A DNA stretch of 64,000 nt, taken from the NCBI GenBank assembly GCA_947650285.1, contig CANTFL010000496.1, positions 1-64,000 on the forward strand, read 5' to 3'. Source of the DNA: Hyaloperonospora brassicae. Its lineage: Eukaryota > Oomycota > Peronosporomycetes > Peronosporales > Peronosporaceae. This document shows positions 1-11,556 of the stretch, in pieces. A program made the position numbers and the translations under genes. The stretch's first letter is position 1; each line of letters starts with the position of its first letter. The notes under the pieces are model-generated. The model had not been told where the DNA came from and ran no database searches. It saw only the letters and a list, made by a program, of their open reading frames with translations.

Positions 1-79
1 ACATTGAGACATCAATAAGAGCTAAACAGAAATTTAGAGCCATTGAGGTCTATTGATATGATTATGTGTTTTTAAGCAC

Positions 80-640
80 CAAAACTGTTAAGCAGGAAGG
101 GAATGAGATCATACAAGTCGCACAACATTAATAGCAACCGCAGCACCTACAACAACAACACCAGTAGCAACATCAGTATCAACAGCAGTAGAATTATCTA
201 CAGAACAAGATCAACAGCAACCGCATCACCTACATCAATAGCTGCAGCAGAAGCAACAATAGAAACTGAAACAACAATAACAAAATCAATCACCTTTATA
301 TCATCATCATTAGCACGGACTAACGCTTTTACGGCCGCGACCGATAATACAAAAACGCGTTTACGTACTCGTATTTTGCGTCTGTGCCTGCAACTGGTGG
401 ATGAAAGCGCAGCACGCCCGCAGCAGAATCCTCTCCGCGGCTTCCCGAACAGGGTGCAGGTTGGTCACGGCTGTCAAAAAGAAAACTAAAATGATTAAGG
501 ACGTGCGGTTGCATGTGTGCCACCTTACCTTAAGTAGTCTAGCATATAGGGCATTTTTTTCAATTATCCAAATCAATTTTTCCCGTTTTATTATTATCAT
601 TGACATAGGTTAAAATAGAGAATAAGTAATGATTGGACTT
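80..640 (+). repeat. CAA-rich dispersed repeat, copy 1
   Basis: A CAA/CAG/ATC-rich stretch (about 103-330) is followed by a conserved core (about 325-500) beginning TTTTACGGCCGCGACCG. The same arrangement recurs at about 16105-16790 on this strand and about 61340-61670 on the other. The short segment before the CAA tract (80-115) also matches the second copy, so the unit is longer than the low-complexity part. The translated core is similar in all three copies (an arginine/leucine-rich run, then a PRQNPLRG-like motif), hinting at a decayed coding ancestor. No terminal repeats or target duplication were found, so the class is unknown. Confidence 0.65.
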
Positions 641-3150
641 CAATATGTTAAAAACAGTTTTACTTTTTCTTTAACTAAGGTATTCCCTTAGTTGTTTGCC
701 TTTTCTACGTACAGTGCTTATACCTATCAGGGCACTGACCTTTACTGTTGTCAGTGAGAGTTAACTTTGTATTGGTGTTCCAGTACGAAGTAATAAGTGC
801 TCCGTTAGATTTTAGCTTTACCACTTTTGTTAGCTTTATCACTCGCACGCCCTTGAGAGGTCAACACGAAAATATCTTGAAGTGCCACTCTTAGAGATTA
901 TTAACGCGAATAAGATCATAATTTTACTGATCGCGCCACATCTATGGATCATCTTAATGCTTGTCGTTCAATATAGTCATAAAAGCATGTGGATAAGAAA
1001 CATTCTCCTTGTTACAAAGTGCGCAGTGCCTGCACTATCCATAGCACATACGACTTACACTGATGCAGAATAAGGTCAGTACAATCGATAAATCACCTAA
1101 CTAAAGTAGAGAAAGCGTATATGAACCGTAATTGTTGTGGACAACTGAGAGTCGTATTTAATGCATACAAAGTAGTTTTATAACAAATGCACCACATAAT
1201 AATGAAATATAAAATCCATTCAATCGATCAACGATAAAACGCACCAGAAGATGAGGAAATGCCAATTGCATCAAGATGAGATTAATGTGGACCCAGCAAA
1301 AATTATTATTATAAGATATTTTGCAAAATCGGGAAAACGACATAAACATCAATACTAAAAATAATGCTACTGAATGGACACATGCCTGAGATCATTACCA
1401 CTCGCGCATATCTTTTGCATTGCTTCGCAATATGCATCAATTAGGACCAAAATCACATTTTTTGGATATAGATATTAAATGTGAGAACGAGGTTGATCTG
1501 CGCCCTAAAGTGATCGAAGACTGTTTTCATCGCTCGATGGAAAGCTCACAAAACTTGCCCTATTATTTTGACCTCACGAATCAGCATTGTAAAATAGTGT
1601 AGATGTCCACATGGCGGTATCGTGTCAACTTGAACGAGAAATGACAGCGCCATGGATAACTGCGTGTAGCACATGCGGGAGACGATGTATCAAGTACAAT
1701 CATTTCAGCATGAGACAACACATGTCGACAACCAACATCATAGGTAGACATATTCGAAGATCTAGCGAATAATTAATCTAGTGGTGGTACGCAGATGCTT
1801 GCATAAATATGAGGTGTGTCGCACGCTAATACGACACGCAACCCTGATGAAGAATTGTAGTCGTCGCAAATGAGATACCGCTTATAAAGGTATTGTACTC
1901 ATTGACGTGTATAATAAATGTAAAATGCTGCGACGTCAGATGCCAATATTGTGATTTACAATTACGGATATATTTTACATAAGCGAAGCTGCATATTCAC
2001 TTTGCTCACATAGAAGATAAGCAAAAAGTGCTCAAATACCATTTTGATGCACATATATATACAAGCCGCTACCTACGTTCACGCGATATTGTGACACTGT
2101 TGAAGTAGAGTTTTTGTACTGTGGGTCAAATCCCTCGTGTGTAAACAATTCAGCTGGTATAAATCAGATGAGGAGTGAATCTGATGACCGACAGACATCA
2201 TCGAATCGCCCTGAATACTCTTCATTCTCAATCTGCTACTGCGCAACAATTATATATATTTTAAAGGGAATGTAAGACCATTACTCATTTAATCACGAGA
2301 AAAAAGGATTCCCCACTTCCTTGCATACATAATTTGATGTGGTACACATGAAACTCCACGTCCTTGGTCTTAAAGAAATTTGTATTACATGTATGGTTGG
2401 TCACACCAGCGATAATAAGCGACGACGGACAGCACTTGCCTAGCAGATTCCCAATAGCTAGGGCTACTCGAGTAAGGGAGGCATAACCCAAGCCACCATA
2501 AAATTTAATAAAGGACGCAAATGTCCCTTCCGCGTTGTAAAGAGTAAAAGAAGACGTTAGAATGCCCAGTGAATACAAGACATTTGTCTACTTGTTGTAC
2601 ATTTTGCGTTCTCGAACACGTTCGATCCACCGACACGATTTTCGCCACACCCTTGCTAAGTTTTCTAACCCACAGAATCGACTCAACGGTGCTCGACGTC
2701 TAAACGAATTGCTTTAAATTCTGCGATATAGAGATGGCCATAATTTTTTGCCGAAAGGTAACTCCTGTGACAGTTCCAGTGAAGCTGAACAACGAAGGGA
2801 TCGTTGCAAGATACATGAACTGCGCCAACGCTGTCGTGAGATTGAAGGTAAAAATGCTTGGAATTGTTACTGAGAAATACGGTCCGCTTCTATCACACGC
2901 CGCAGAATTAAAAAATTGTAATCACAAGGTTGAGCTTGATATCGTGAACAATGAATTTAAGCAATTCATATTTTTTTTGAGGAGGTAATCAAGCATGTGG
3001 AAAATGTCCCTAAGCAAAGAATATCACTGGTAAGTACATTCTTAAAGACTTAGGCCGGTGGATATTAGCTTGCTGCGTGCTATTTAAATAAATCACAAAT
3101 TTTAAAATATTAGAGTTATATTTGTATCGATGGAAATTGATGATGTCTAA
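641..3150. other. AT-rich intergenic DNA without a supported gene
   Basis: This stretch is AT-rich. It holds only short open frames, such as a 97-codon minus frame at 2285-2578 and an 84-codon plus frame at 2734-2988, neither of which I recognise. An alternative plus frame near 2765-2870 reads as a charged helix-like peptide rich in Glu, Arg and Gln, possibly a remnant of a coiled-coil or bZIP-type gene, but it is too short to name. No promoter or RNA gene was seen. Confidence 0.5.
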
Positions 3151-3199
3151 GGCTTGTTTCAAAAAAACATAATATCCATCATGATATCATCTCCACCAT

Positions 3200-6100
3200 T
3201 TGTAATTTCCGATAAAGACACGGAACTTATGAATTCTATTCGGACGACGGCACCAGACATTTCTTCTAAACGAATTTCTCGTCGACATCTTCCACGTTAC
3301 CGATTTAGTTTGGCATTACGACGACCTCCTTTCTGTATCTTTTACTCTCCACTCCCCTCTCTATCCCCAAAGTTCCCGGATACCGAGGAAATGTCCTTCC
3401 TGGTTGTTTAAACATCCGGTTAGTTGTGTCTATTCTAGGCCATACACTTGATCCCTTGCAGGCGCGAATTCGGTGTGGATTGGAGGACAACCCGGGAGCT
3501 CTCTTAGACAAACATAAGCAAGCTGACGCCATCTTTCTTCGGTCCATGTTCCACGAGCTAAAGATCTCCGACACCACCGAGAAGCGTGCCCTCACGCTAG
3601 CGTACCATGATGCGATTGCCATCCATGCCGCTCTCCCATCGTCCGACTCTGCGGACTGCCTGGAATTTGTAAAGACCGCCTTGGTAGCGCACAAGTCCTA
3701 CATTTTCATTCACTGTGAGGCGGCAAAGTTTGACCGAGACATTAGCACTGGAGAATCCAGTGCGGCTTTTTTAGACCTCCCACTACGGTGGACCAACAGG
3801 TTTATATACCGTGCTCCACTCGAGGCCACGGCACTACTACGTCCGACCCGGATGAAATAGCTACTATACACCGCCGCTACTGGGGCGCTCTCTACCGCAG
3901 CCCCTCCAGATATATTTCTTCGACTATCTCGCCAGCGACTTTCCAGCCGTTGGATCTCATCCGCCTACTACAGCATACTTTGGCCTCCATTTCCGCCGAC
4001 ACCCGCAGTCGGCTTGATGCGTCTATGACGGAACACGAGTTCTAATGGTTTACTAAGACGTCACCTATCAGCCGGTCCAGCGGCGTTGATGGCTTGCCGG
4101 TCGAAAAATACCAACTCGCTCCCCACAAATGGGCCCAACTTTTCGAGCTTGTCTACGCAAACCAACTAAGTCATGGCCGCATTACCAAGTTCCGAACGGC
4201 GGGCTCGATTACCCTTCTCTACAAGAAAGGGGATCGCTGCGATCCCAGTAATTACCGACCAATTACGCTACTTAACCATGATGCCAAAATGGGGCCTAAA
4301 ATCTAAGCGCATCGTTTACTTGTCTTCCTCCCCCATCCTCTCCGCGAAGACCAGACAGGGTTTGTGTCTGGCCGTTCCATTCGTCATACGCTCTTGCAAT
4401 TTCGAGATCTCCAACAACTTTGATCCATGCGAGGCGATACGCGTGCGGGCGCGGTGCTCCTCGATTTCGCATATGCGTTTGACAGCGTCGTCTGACCGGC
4501 CCTCAGCCTTGTACTAGGCCATATGGGATAGGCCCCGTCTTTCTACACACCGTCAAGATCTTTTATACTGGCAAGCTGGTCACAGTGCTTGTAAAGGGCG
4601 GTCTAGTCGATACTTCGAGCTCGGGTGCGGGGATCGCCAAGGCGACCCCCTCTCGACTGCTCTATTTGTACTTTTTTTAAAATAATGATGAATTACCTCT
4701 GCGCGACGACCAATGCACTGGGCCTCTCGGTCCCGTTGGACCCGGCTCGCAATCATTTACTTGCGTTCTCGGAAGACTGCACGGGATTCCTTGACGATCT
4801 AGGACATACGCCACGTTTCGTCGACGCCGTCAATTAGTATGCTTCCGCGGCTGGCCTTACGTTTTATGTCGCTAAGACGGTCATAATTTGTTTCAAGCAT
4901 GCGGCTTGAATTTTTGCAGTTCACTTCACCTCCTCGGTTTCTCTGCGGTTCCTATTTTAGGGTCTACTATTCTACATGGGGTTTCACAAAGCCCCTGCCT
5001 TCCAGTGTCTCGACGATACGACCGGATTCTCCCGCTGATAGTGTCACGCTTGCATCCTCTTGAAGTAACGCGCGCGTGATCTTCGAGACAGGGCCGCTAT
5101 ATTCATACAAATTGTGCTACCCTTAGTCTGGTAACCGGCTGCGATTACTCCTATGTCTGCTCCAGTGGCTTCCCACGTCACCAACCTATGCAAGTCATTT
5201 CTAGTTCACAAGAACATCTCTACTGAGGCCTCGGTGCGTGGGCCCTTGGCTGAGGAATGGCTATCATGGCTAACGTCGCGAGGGGGGTCTTGGCCTTCCG
5301 AGTGTCGTTGATTTTGCTCGGGTCCTCCAACTTTGTTCCATCCAGGACGCGGTCTACTCATCGTCCTCCTCTTCTCGAATCCTCGGTGGTGATTTCTAGC
5401 GGTCTCGCTTCTCTCCACTGCACTTGGTCGGACTGGAGGTGAGTTGATATCCTCTATAGCCCCGTCCCGCGTTCAAGTTTACCCCCACTCTCTTGGGCAA
5501 TTCTCCGCCGTTTCTGGTATACTGTAATGCAGACCTGGGCGTTTCTACGTCATTCGTCTCACTATAAGAAACCTCTTGATTCGTTTCTCTTGCATGCACC
5601 ACTCTGGCGCAATTATCGGTACCGCGTCTGGAGATTGCATCGGACTTTTTAAGACTCGTCCATTCTCGTCCGGCATTTTCGCAATCTCGGATTTGTTCGC
5701 CCGCGCGATTCCATTGCCCTTCTTGGTCGACCTCCTGACCTCGAGTTATGTCTCTCTATAATGGCTTCAGTAGAATTTAGGAGCCCCCAATTACGTACAC
5801 TTGCCTGCTCCCACTTTCTATCGAAGCTCTGGGGTTGGCGCCTTCACCGCCTCCCTGCCTCGTACGGGCCTGCGCTGCCTGGTATCGGGCTAGTGCCGCC
5901 CACGTGTGGTCCTTCCGGGTATCGAATTTGGGAGACTCCCCACCGCTCGGCTTTACCAGATGATTCATACTCTCCCTGTAATCGCACGCCAACCCCATTC
6001 GGCGCATGACCTCTCTGTGTTCTTAAACTGGTCCGCGCTGTGGCGACTGGTACTTTCGTTGAATTTCCGTGTAATACCAATCTTGAGTTACCTCGAATTA

Positions 6101-6850
6101 CGCCTCCAGCACAACGCCCTGGGGATCCGTCGTAAGCATGCCTTTCATACGGCTGATATTTATTGCCCCCATGGGTGTGAGAATGTCGAGACAACTCTTC
6201 ATCTCTTTTGGACCTGCTATACCGCTCGAGCGGTCTGGGGTACAATCCTTGACCCTCTCCGCCTATGGTCGACGATGCGATTACTTTGGGCGCTGTTCTC
6301 TATCCCCAAGATCTAAAGTCCACTCCCGCCGGTCTTCGGGATTATAGTCAGCACAACCTCCTCCAAGCCTTTAATGTGCATCGCTGTGCTGCCTTCTATC
6401 CTCTGTGGTTGCATCGGAACGAGCGCATTTATCAGGAGGTCCTTTCCTCACACCTGGTGGCTCTGAATTAGGCTACTGCTCACGTACGCCTTTAACTCAA
6501 GCGGTTGATTCCTCCTATTCTTCTAACCCTACACTGGCTGAATTGTGCCGGATACTGTCCGGGCCGTTGTGAGGGTGCCTCGATGGTATACTACTCTTCG
6601 CTCCCGGACCCCTTGGTTCATTTTCGCTTTTTACTTGCCACTTTAACTGCTTCATTCGAGCATGCAAGACCTTCGTGGGGGTATATTCTCGGTGTGTGCA
6701 CCTCGGATTTACGCCACCCGAGTCGTTCCATGCCTCGACGGCTCGCTGTTTTCCACCGTTATTTTTGTATCAGGTTTTCCTATCTGGAGGTTCTAACCCT
6801 GTTAATTGAAAAAAGCTCTGACCTTGCCGATTAATTAACTTGATAGGAGC
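3200..6850 (+). pseudogene. Decayed LINE (non-LTR retrotransposon) reverse transcriptase ORF
   Basis: A non-LTR retrotransposon pol is recognisable across several plus-strand frames separated by stops and frameshifts. Near 4090-4300 the reverse-transcriptase start is clear: a KKGDRCDPSNYRPITLLN motif of the LINE type. Around 4455-4490 LLDFAYAFDSV corresponds to the catalytic block normally ending in FDS/FDR. Near 4780 the YADD-box region is degenerate. Near 6160-6240 a Cys/His cluster (CPHGCENVETTLHLFWTC) matches the zinc-binding C-terminal region common in LINE ORF2 proteins. The C-terminal tail runs to about 6840. No intact frame exceeds 145 codons, so it cannot be functional. The 5' end and any poly-A or target duplication could not be fixed. 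Confidence 0.8.
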
Positions 6851-6995
6851 ATGTTCACTGTTAGGTGAAGTGTTTCCTCGGTGTGTTTACCCCGGATTTA
6901 CGCTACACCGGTCTGCGATCCCCTGCATGGCTCACTAATTTCTGCCGTTAGTTGTGTATCGAGTTTTCCTATCTGGAGGTTCCGACCCTAATGGT
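6690..6995 (+). repeat. Diverged direct duplication at the LINE 3' end
   Basis: About 110 bases at 6690-6810 recur at 6880-6995. Shared blocks include CGGATTTACGC, a CTGTTTTCCACCGTTA / CTAATTTCTGCCGTTA pair and TTTTCCTATCTGGAGGTT. The two copies are clearly diverged. They overlap the C-terminal end of the LINE reading frame and the adjacent untranslated part, so this is probably an old internal duplication in the LINE tail. Confidence 0.55.
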
Positions 6996-7437
6996 TGGAT
7001 CATTTAGCTTTAAACTTGCCATTAGACAGGCTGGGTTGGAGCAGGTCCGTCGCACAACCCTATTTTTCTAGCAAGATTATATTTTAGGGGTTATTCTGGT
7101 GGTCTTCCTTCGGCCTATCATCGTCTCCCCACATATCTCTCTGCTAGAGCGGATCGTTCCCTCCTTCACGCCTACTTTTCGCCCGCCTTCTCTTCATTGG
7201 TGTCTCGCGCGTCACGCTTGATCCCCATCAAGTACATCGCGGCGCAGTTCTCGTTCTTATGGGACAGACACTGGCAGTAAAACCACAACGGGGCCCTGTC
7301 CGCCCCGTGCGGTCCGCGATCATTTCCTCGCCGCTTTTTATCGCCCTTTTAAACAACAGCGACACGACCACCCTACGCTGTCCACGTACCTCGGCGTACT
7401 CAGTGTTCGGGTTGCATCGTGGGCGACGAACCTAGAT
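6996..7437. other. Unassigned GC-rich repeat-like remnant
   Basis: This stretch lies between the LINE tail and the frame interrupted by the Copia element. Its composition resembles the neighbouring decayed transposons, but no open frame of useful length or recognisable motif was seen. It may be more LINE tail or part of the older element into which Copia inserted. Confidence 0.3.
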
Positions 7438-7620
7438 TTAGAGCCCTCTTGCTCCGCGCTCACGTACTCCTGCCGTCCGCCCGCACGTGCTCCTGCCATC
7501 CGCCCGCACCCTAGCCATCAGCTTGATAGTGTACGAGGCGTCGCATGCGAGGCGAGTGCGTATGTCCTCCAATAGTATAACCGCACGATTCCAGGATTTA
7601 TTGGCCTCGCCGGAAACACA
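7438..7620 (-). pseudogene. Continuation of the interrupted decayed frame beyond Copia
   Basis: These codons follow on from 13529-14330 once the Copia element is excised. They end in an arginine/glycine-rich C-terminus (…RTAGVRERGARGL, then stop). No family was recognised. Confidence 0.4.
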
Positions 7621-7625
7621 CCTAT

Positions 7626-7833
7626 TGTTAACTTTCCATCCGCGTGCAAAGGGAGAAACGAGTTCGCGGTCGATGTTATTTTCTAGACTGTACTGTGTGG
7701 TTGCGATCCTCACGAAATCTACTCTTGATCTCACTATATACTACGTACAGACGCTCTTCACTATCTCAAGAGTTCTGCAAGCTGCACAGCTTCTTCACCC
7801 TTCTTGTCAGGTGCCGTGCCTCCACTTCCAACA
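7626..7833 (-). repeat. 3' LTR of the decayed Copia element
   Basis: This 208-bp repeat matches 13321-13528 with nine substitutions. It is the downstream LTR because the coding order runs on the minus strand. CCTAT precedes it at 7621-7625. Confidence 0.92.
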
Positions 7834-7871
7834 CTCCTCTCGCGGCACCGCACTTACCGCTATCCCATCAT

Positions 7872-9616
7872 CTAGCGTAGGTCGGCGACTCTAGGCGCCG
7901 GGAGACTCTTCGTCAGTAGATCCGCGGTCATCTCGTTGGTCGCGATGTACTCGGGCTTCACGATGCCCTTGGAGCTCGTGTCGCGTACGAAATTCATTTT
8001 AACGTCAACATGCTTCTGTGCGCTCGACGTGGCTTCGTTGTGTATCTTTTTGATCGCTGCTTGGTTGTCCACCATCCTCCGCATCGGCAACTTCACAGTC
8101 ACGTTAATCTCACGCCGTAGGTTCTTTACGCCCAGGAGCTCCTTCGCACCAACAGCTGATGCCACGAACTAGGCTTCCGCAGTTGAAAGTGCGACTGCGG
8201 ACTGTTTCTTAACTTGCCATCCGACGGGCATCCCGTTGACGAGCAGCACGGCACCGCTGATCGACTTTCGCGTGGCCTTGTCGGCCGCGTAATCCGCGTC
8301 GGTGTAGCTAGTAAGTCTCACCTCATTGGCGCTCTACGCGCCGCCCATGTGCAGCTTCAGCGCAGCCGTGCCAGCAAGGTATCTCAGAACTCGGCGCGCG
8401 AGCTTCATATCATGGTCGCTGGGCGCGTGGCTGCGGCGTGCCGCGCGGTGAACCGCGTACGCGATGTCTGGTCGACTGCATCGTGCGACCCACAGCAGGC
8501 TCCCGACAAGGCTCTGGAAACACATGATCGTACGTCTTTCTGCAGTGCCAGCTCCACGCGTGGGAAGTGGCTTCGCGTCGGTGCTCTCTGATTCGATTGA
8601 CGCTTCGTCATTAACTGGTGAGCGCACTGCGTTCGCCTTTTCCAGACGATTCTTGTGCAGTAGTTCGGTGATCATTTGCTCTTGGTCGACGGTGTACCCG
8701 TGCAAATCGTCGTACCCGACGCGCATGCCCAGGAAGTTCTCGACGCTCCCGAGACACTTGAGATCCAGGCTCTGCATCGCCGCGCCAAAGTCGTCCAGAA
8801 GCTCGTCGCCCGTCGCGGTAGCAAGAGGGTCATCGACATACACTCCCACTACTGTCGTGCCTTCGGCTGTTGTCTTCACTTAGACACATGCGTCCGTGGC
8901 TGACTGTGAGAATCCGGCGTCATTCAGCGTTTGGTCGAGTAGCTGGTTCCACAGTCGCCCGGCCTGCTTTAGCCCGTAAAGGCTTTTGATGAGCCGCAGC
9001 CACGTCTCGCCGGCGTTCGTCACATTAAGCTTCCGCAGCTGATCATCACTGATCGTCATTCTTTCTGGAACGCGCATGTGAAACTCGATCTCCTCCTTCT
9101 TGTAGGCCTTCAGGTAGGCGCTCGGGACGTCAACGTGTCGCCCGCACGTCTAAAGCCGGGCAACCGCGAGAATGATCTTGTCGCTAGTCATGTCCGAGAC
9201 CGCTGGAAATGTCATGTTGTAGTCTCTTCCGAGCACTTGATCGTTGCCTCCTGCTACAAGTCTTGCTTTGTAGCGTTCGATGGACCCGATGCCGTTCATC
9301 TTCTTCTTTTGAATCCACTTGTTGCGAAGCACGTGCCTGTGATTGTCGCGGCTGACCACTTGCCACGTGTTGTTTGTTTCCAGCAAATGATACCGTCGTC
9401 CATCGCCTGGGCCCAGAGGTGCGCGTCTGGAAGTGCACGAGACGCCTTGTACGTCTTCGGGTCGGGCAAGTTTGTGTAATGCTCCTCCCCCACCCCCAAT
9501 AAGGACATGAAAACCGATTGAAAAAGCGTCGCTGCGGCAACTGGATCTTGCGGCCCGCGTCGTGCTGTATTTTCTGCATCGTCGGCTGCTTTCTGCTTTG
9601 CCGACTTTGTCCTCAC
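7872..9616 (-). pseudogene. Copia reverse transcriptase and RNase H, broken
   Basis: Read on the minus strand from about 9616 to 7872. The RT part includes the linker before the palm (9150-9386, with KARLVAGG-like residues), then ESLYGLKQAGRLWNQ-like sequence at 8880-9077, and GVYVDDPLATATGDELL at 8334-8879, where VYVDDPL is the Copia active-site box. The RNase H part follows, with SLVGSLLWVARCSRPDIAYAV near 8450 and a final segment at 7872-8165 carrying DNQAAI, HVDVK and the terminal ADLLTKSL motif. At least three frame breaks or stops interrupt it, including a stop just before the GVYVDD segment. The polyprotein is dead, but the family assignment is secure. Confidence 0.88.
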
Positions 9617-9909
9617 ACGTCCAGACGTTCGCGAAAGTCTGTTTGTATCGTCATCATCGTCGGCTTTCTACTGCTTTGCCGCCTTCGTTCTCACACATCC
9701 AGACGTTTGCGAGAGTCTGTTCGAATCGTCATTATCTTCGTTTGATATATCTTTCTCTGCGTCTATTTGTTCGGAGTCTTTGCTTTTCGTTGCGCTGAAG
9801 ACTTCGACTTTGACTCCTTGTCGCGTTTCGCGCGCGTTTGTGTCTGCGCCGGAGCTGTCGCTGTCGGCGTCGACGCGATTTTGGCGGCAGCTCGTTCGCC
9901 GTTTGACTC

Positions 9910-10700
9910 CTACCGTCGTCTACTTACTTCTCGTTCATCGGCTAATTTCTCGAGCTCGTCATCAGCTTTTGACTTGAGCGCTGGTCTCAGCTGCTTGTTT
10001 GCTTTGGCTGTCAGTGTTTCTATTTGGTTCACGTGTCGGGTAGTCACCACGACCTGCTTTCCGGGGAGAAGCACCTTGTACCCCTTAGTTTCTTCGTTTT
10101 TGCCGACAAAGATCCCTGGAGCTCCACGGATTCCCAGGGATGCGTTTGTTGGGTTCTGGTACACCTTGCAAGGCGAACCAAACACCACCACGTCAGCGCC
10201 ACTCACTGGATTCTTTGTGAGCAGCTCCAGAGGCGATTTGTGGTCTGGATTGGCACGAGTCGGCATCCTGTTCAGAATGTACTCCGCGTATTCCGCGGCG
10301 TATCCCCAGTAGCCGAGCGGAAGGCCACAACCGAAGAGCATGCACCTCACCATGCTCATAACAATTCGGTGCATTCTCTCGGACTTTCGGTTTGACGCCG
10401 ACGTGTTGCGTTCAGTAATTTGCCTGCCGATGACCGTCTGCTGACAGAAGAGGTCAAGGTTGCGGTACTCGCCCCCTCCATCCGTCCGCAACATGTAAAC
10501 TCGCACGTTGAATTGTCTTTCAAAAAAGACCATTATGTGCTGGAACTTTCGGGCGGCCTCGTCCTTAGACTTTGCGACGAACACACGCAAGTAGTTGGAT
10601 TTGTGGTCGATAAAATTAATCATTTATCGATTTTTTCGCTTGTCCATGGGCGTGATGGGATCTTTGAGTTCACTGCAAATGACCCCACCGACCACGTCAA
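9910..10700 (-). pseudogene. Copia integrase core, broken
   Basis: A 237-codon minus frame carries the integrase catalytic core: FIDHKSNYLRVFVAKSKDEA, then RTDGGGEYRN with the second catalytic Asp, then a SASNRKSERMHR stretch where Copia integrases normally read PQQNGVAER(K/M)NR and hold the catalytic Glu (here SER). A GYWGYAAEYAEYILNRMPT motif and a C-terminal SH3-like segment (GAPGIFVGKNEETKGYKVL) follow. The first catalytic Asp would lie just upstream, in a part interrupted by stops. Integrase moves reverse-transcribed DNA into the genome; this copy is inactive. Confidence 0.85.
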
Positions 10701-10767
10701 TCGGCGCGTTGAGACCGCTGTCCTTCTTGGGCTGTGCCAACTTGGACTGTTTGCCCTCGTATCATGT

Positions 10768-11556
10768 CTAGAGGTTCTTTCTCACTTTGTCAGTAAGCTC
10801 GAGTCCGTTCGCCGGGTTCGCGACGCGTCGCTGAACGTCTACGTAATTCAGGTGGTCAAAGCGCCTGTGAAGGCTCGTCAAGATCCCTTTCTGCACTGTT
10901 GCCTCTCTGGGCTGCGACTCGTCGATCGCGTGCAGGATCACGTCTGTCAACCCGTTTGCTCGTTGCTTCCCGTGCCCACGGTCAACGACGAGGACATTCT
11001 GCTTGATCTGGACGTACATCATTACGTCGTAGTCGATCATCACTGCGTGCCTGTTGCTCTTGTCGGCAAGGCGGCAGCCCTGTAGCATGAGTGTGCGGAG
11101 TGAGATTAGATTAATGGCCAGCTTAGGCGCGTAGTTGACGTTGCGCAGCTCAATCCAGTAAATCTCGCCGTCCAACTTCACGCGCAGTCGCGCTTTGCCG
11201 CGTCGCGTCACCCGCAGAGCACTTTTGTCAGGCAGCGTCACACCATTGGGGTCGTCGCACTCCTATCAATCGTACAGCATGCTGCTGTGTTTGATGAGGT
11301 GTGTGCTGGCGCCGGAGTCGACAATCCAGTCCTCTTCCGTCAGGCAATCTGAGACGAATCCAGCAAGCGCCCATCGAGGTGCCTCTTCGTCGCTCTCGTT
11401 CTTCGGACGACTGGACACGTGCGCGCGATGTGCCTGACTGTGATACAGATGTTGGACACCCTGGTGTCCGTGCGTGCGGTGGTGGTTGCTGCTGCTACTG
11501 CGGCTTTGGCTGGGCGAGGCGCCCGTTTCTCCTTGTCCTCGAAAGTCTGCGCCCAC
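10768..11556 (-). pseudogene. Copia protease and pre-integrase region, broken
   Basis: At 11266-11556 (minus) the frame contains DWIVDSGASTHL, the aspartic-protease active site of Copia (D-S-G). At 10768-11241 the GAG-pre-integrase segment reads LHRRFDHLNYVDVQRRVANP, an altered form of the usual W-H-x-R-(L/F)-G-H motif. A frame change separates the two. The protease would process the polyprotein in virus-like particles. Confidence 0.85.

Noticed and set aside
2285..2578. 97-codon minus frame as a possible gene
   Set aside because: No recognisable motif, promoter or homology; it lies in AT-rich DNA where such frames occur by chance.
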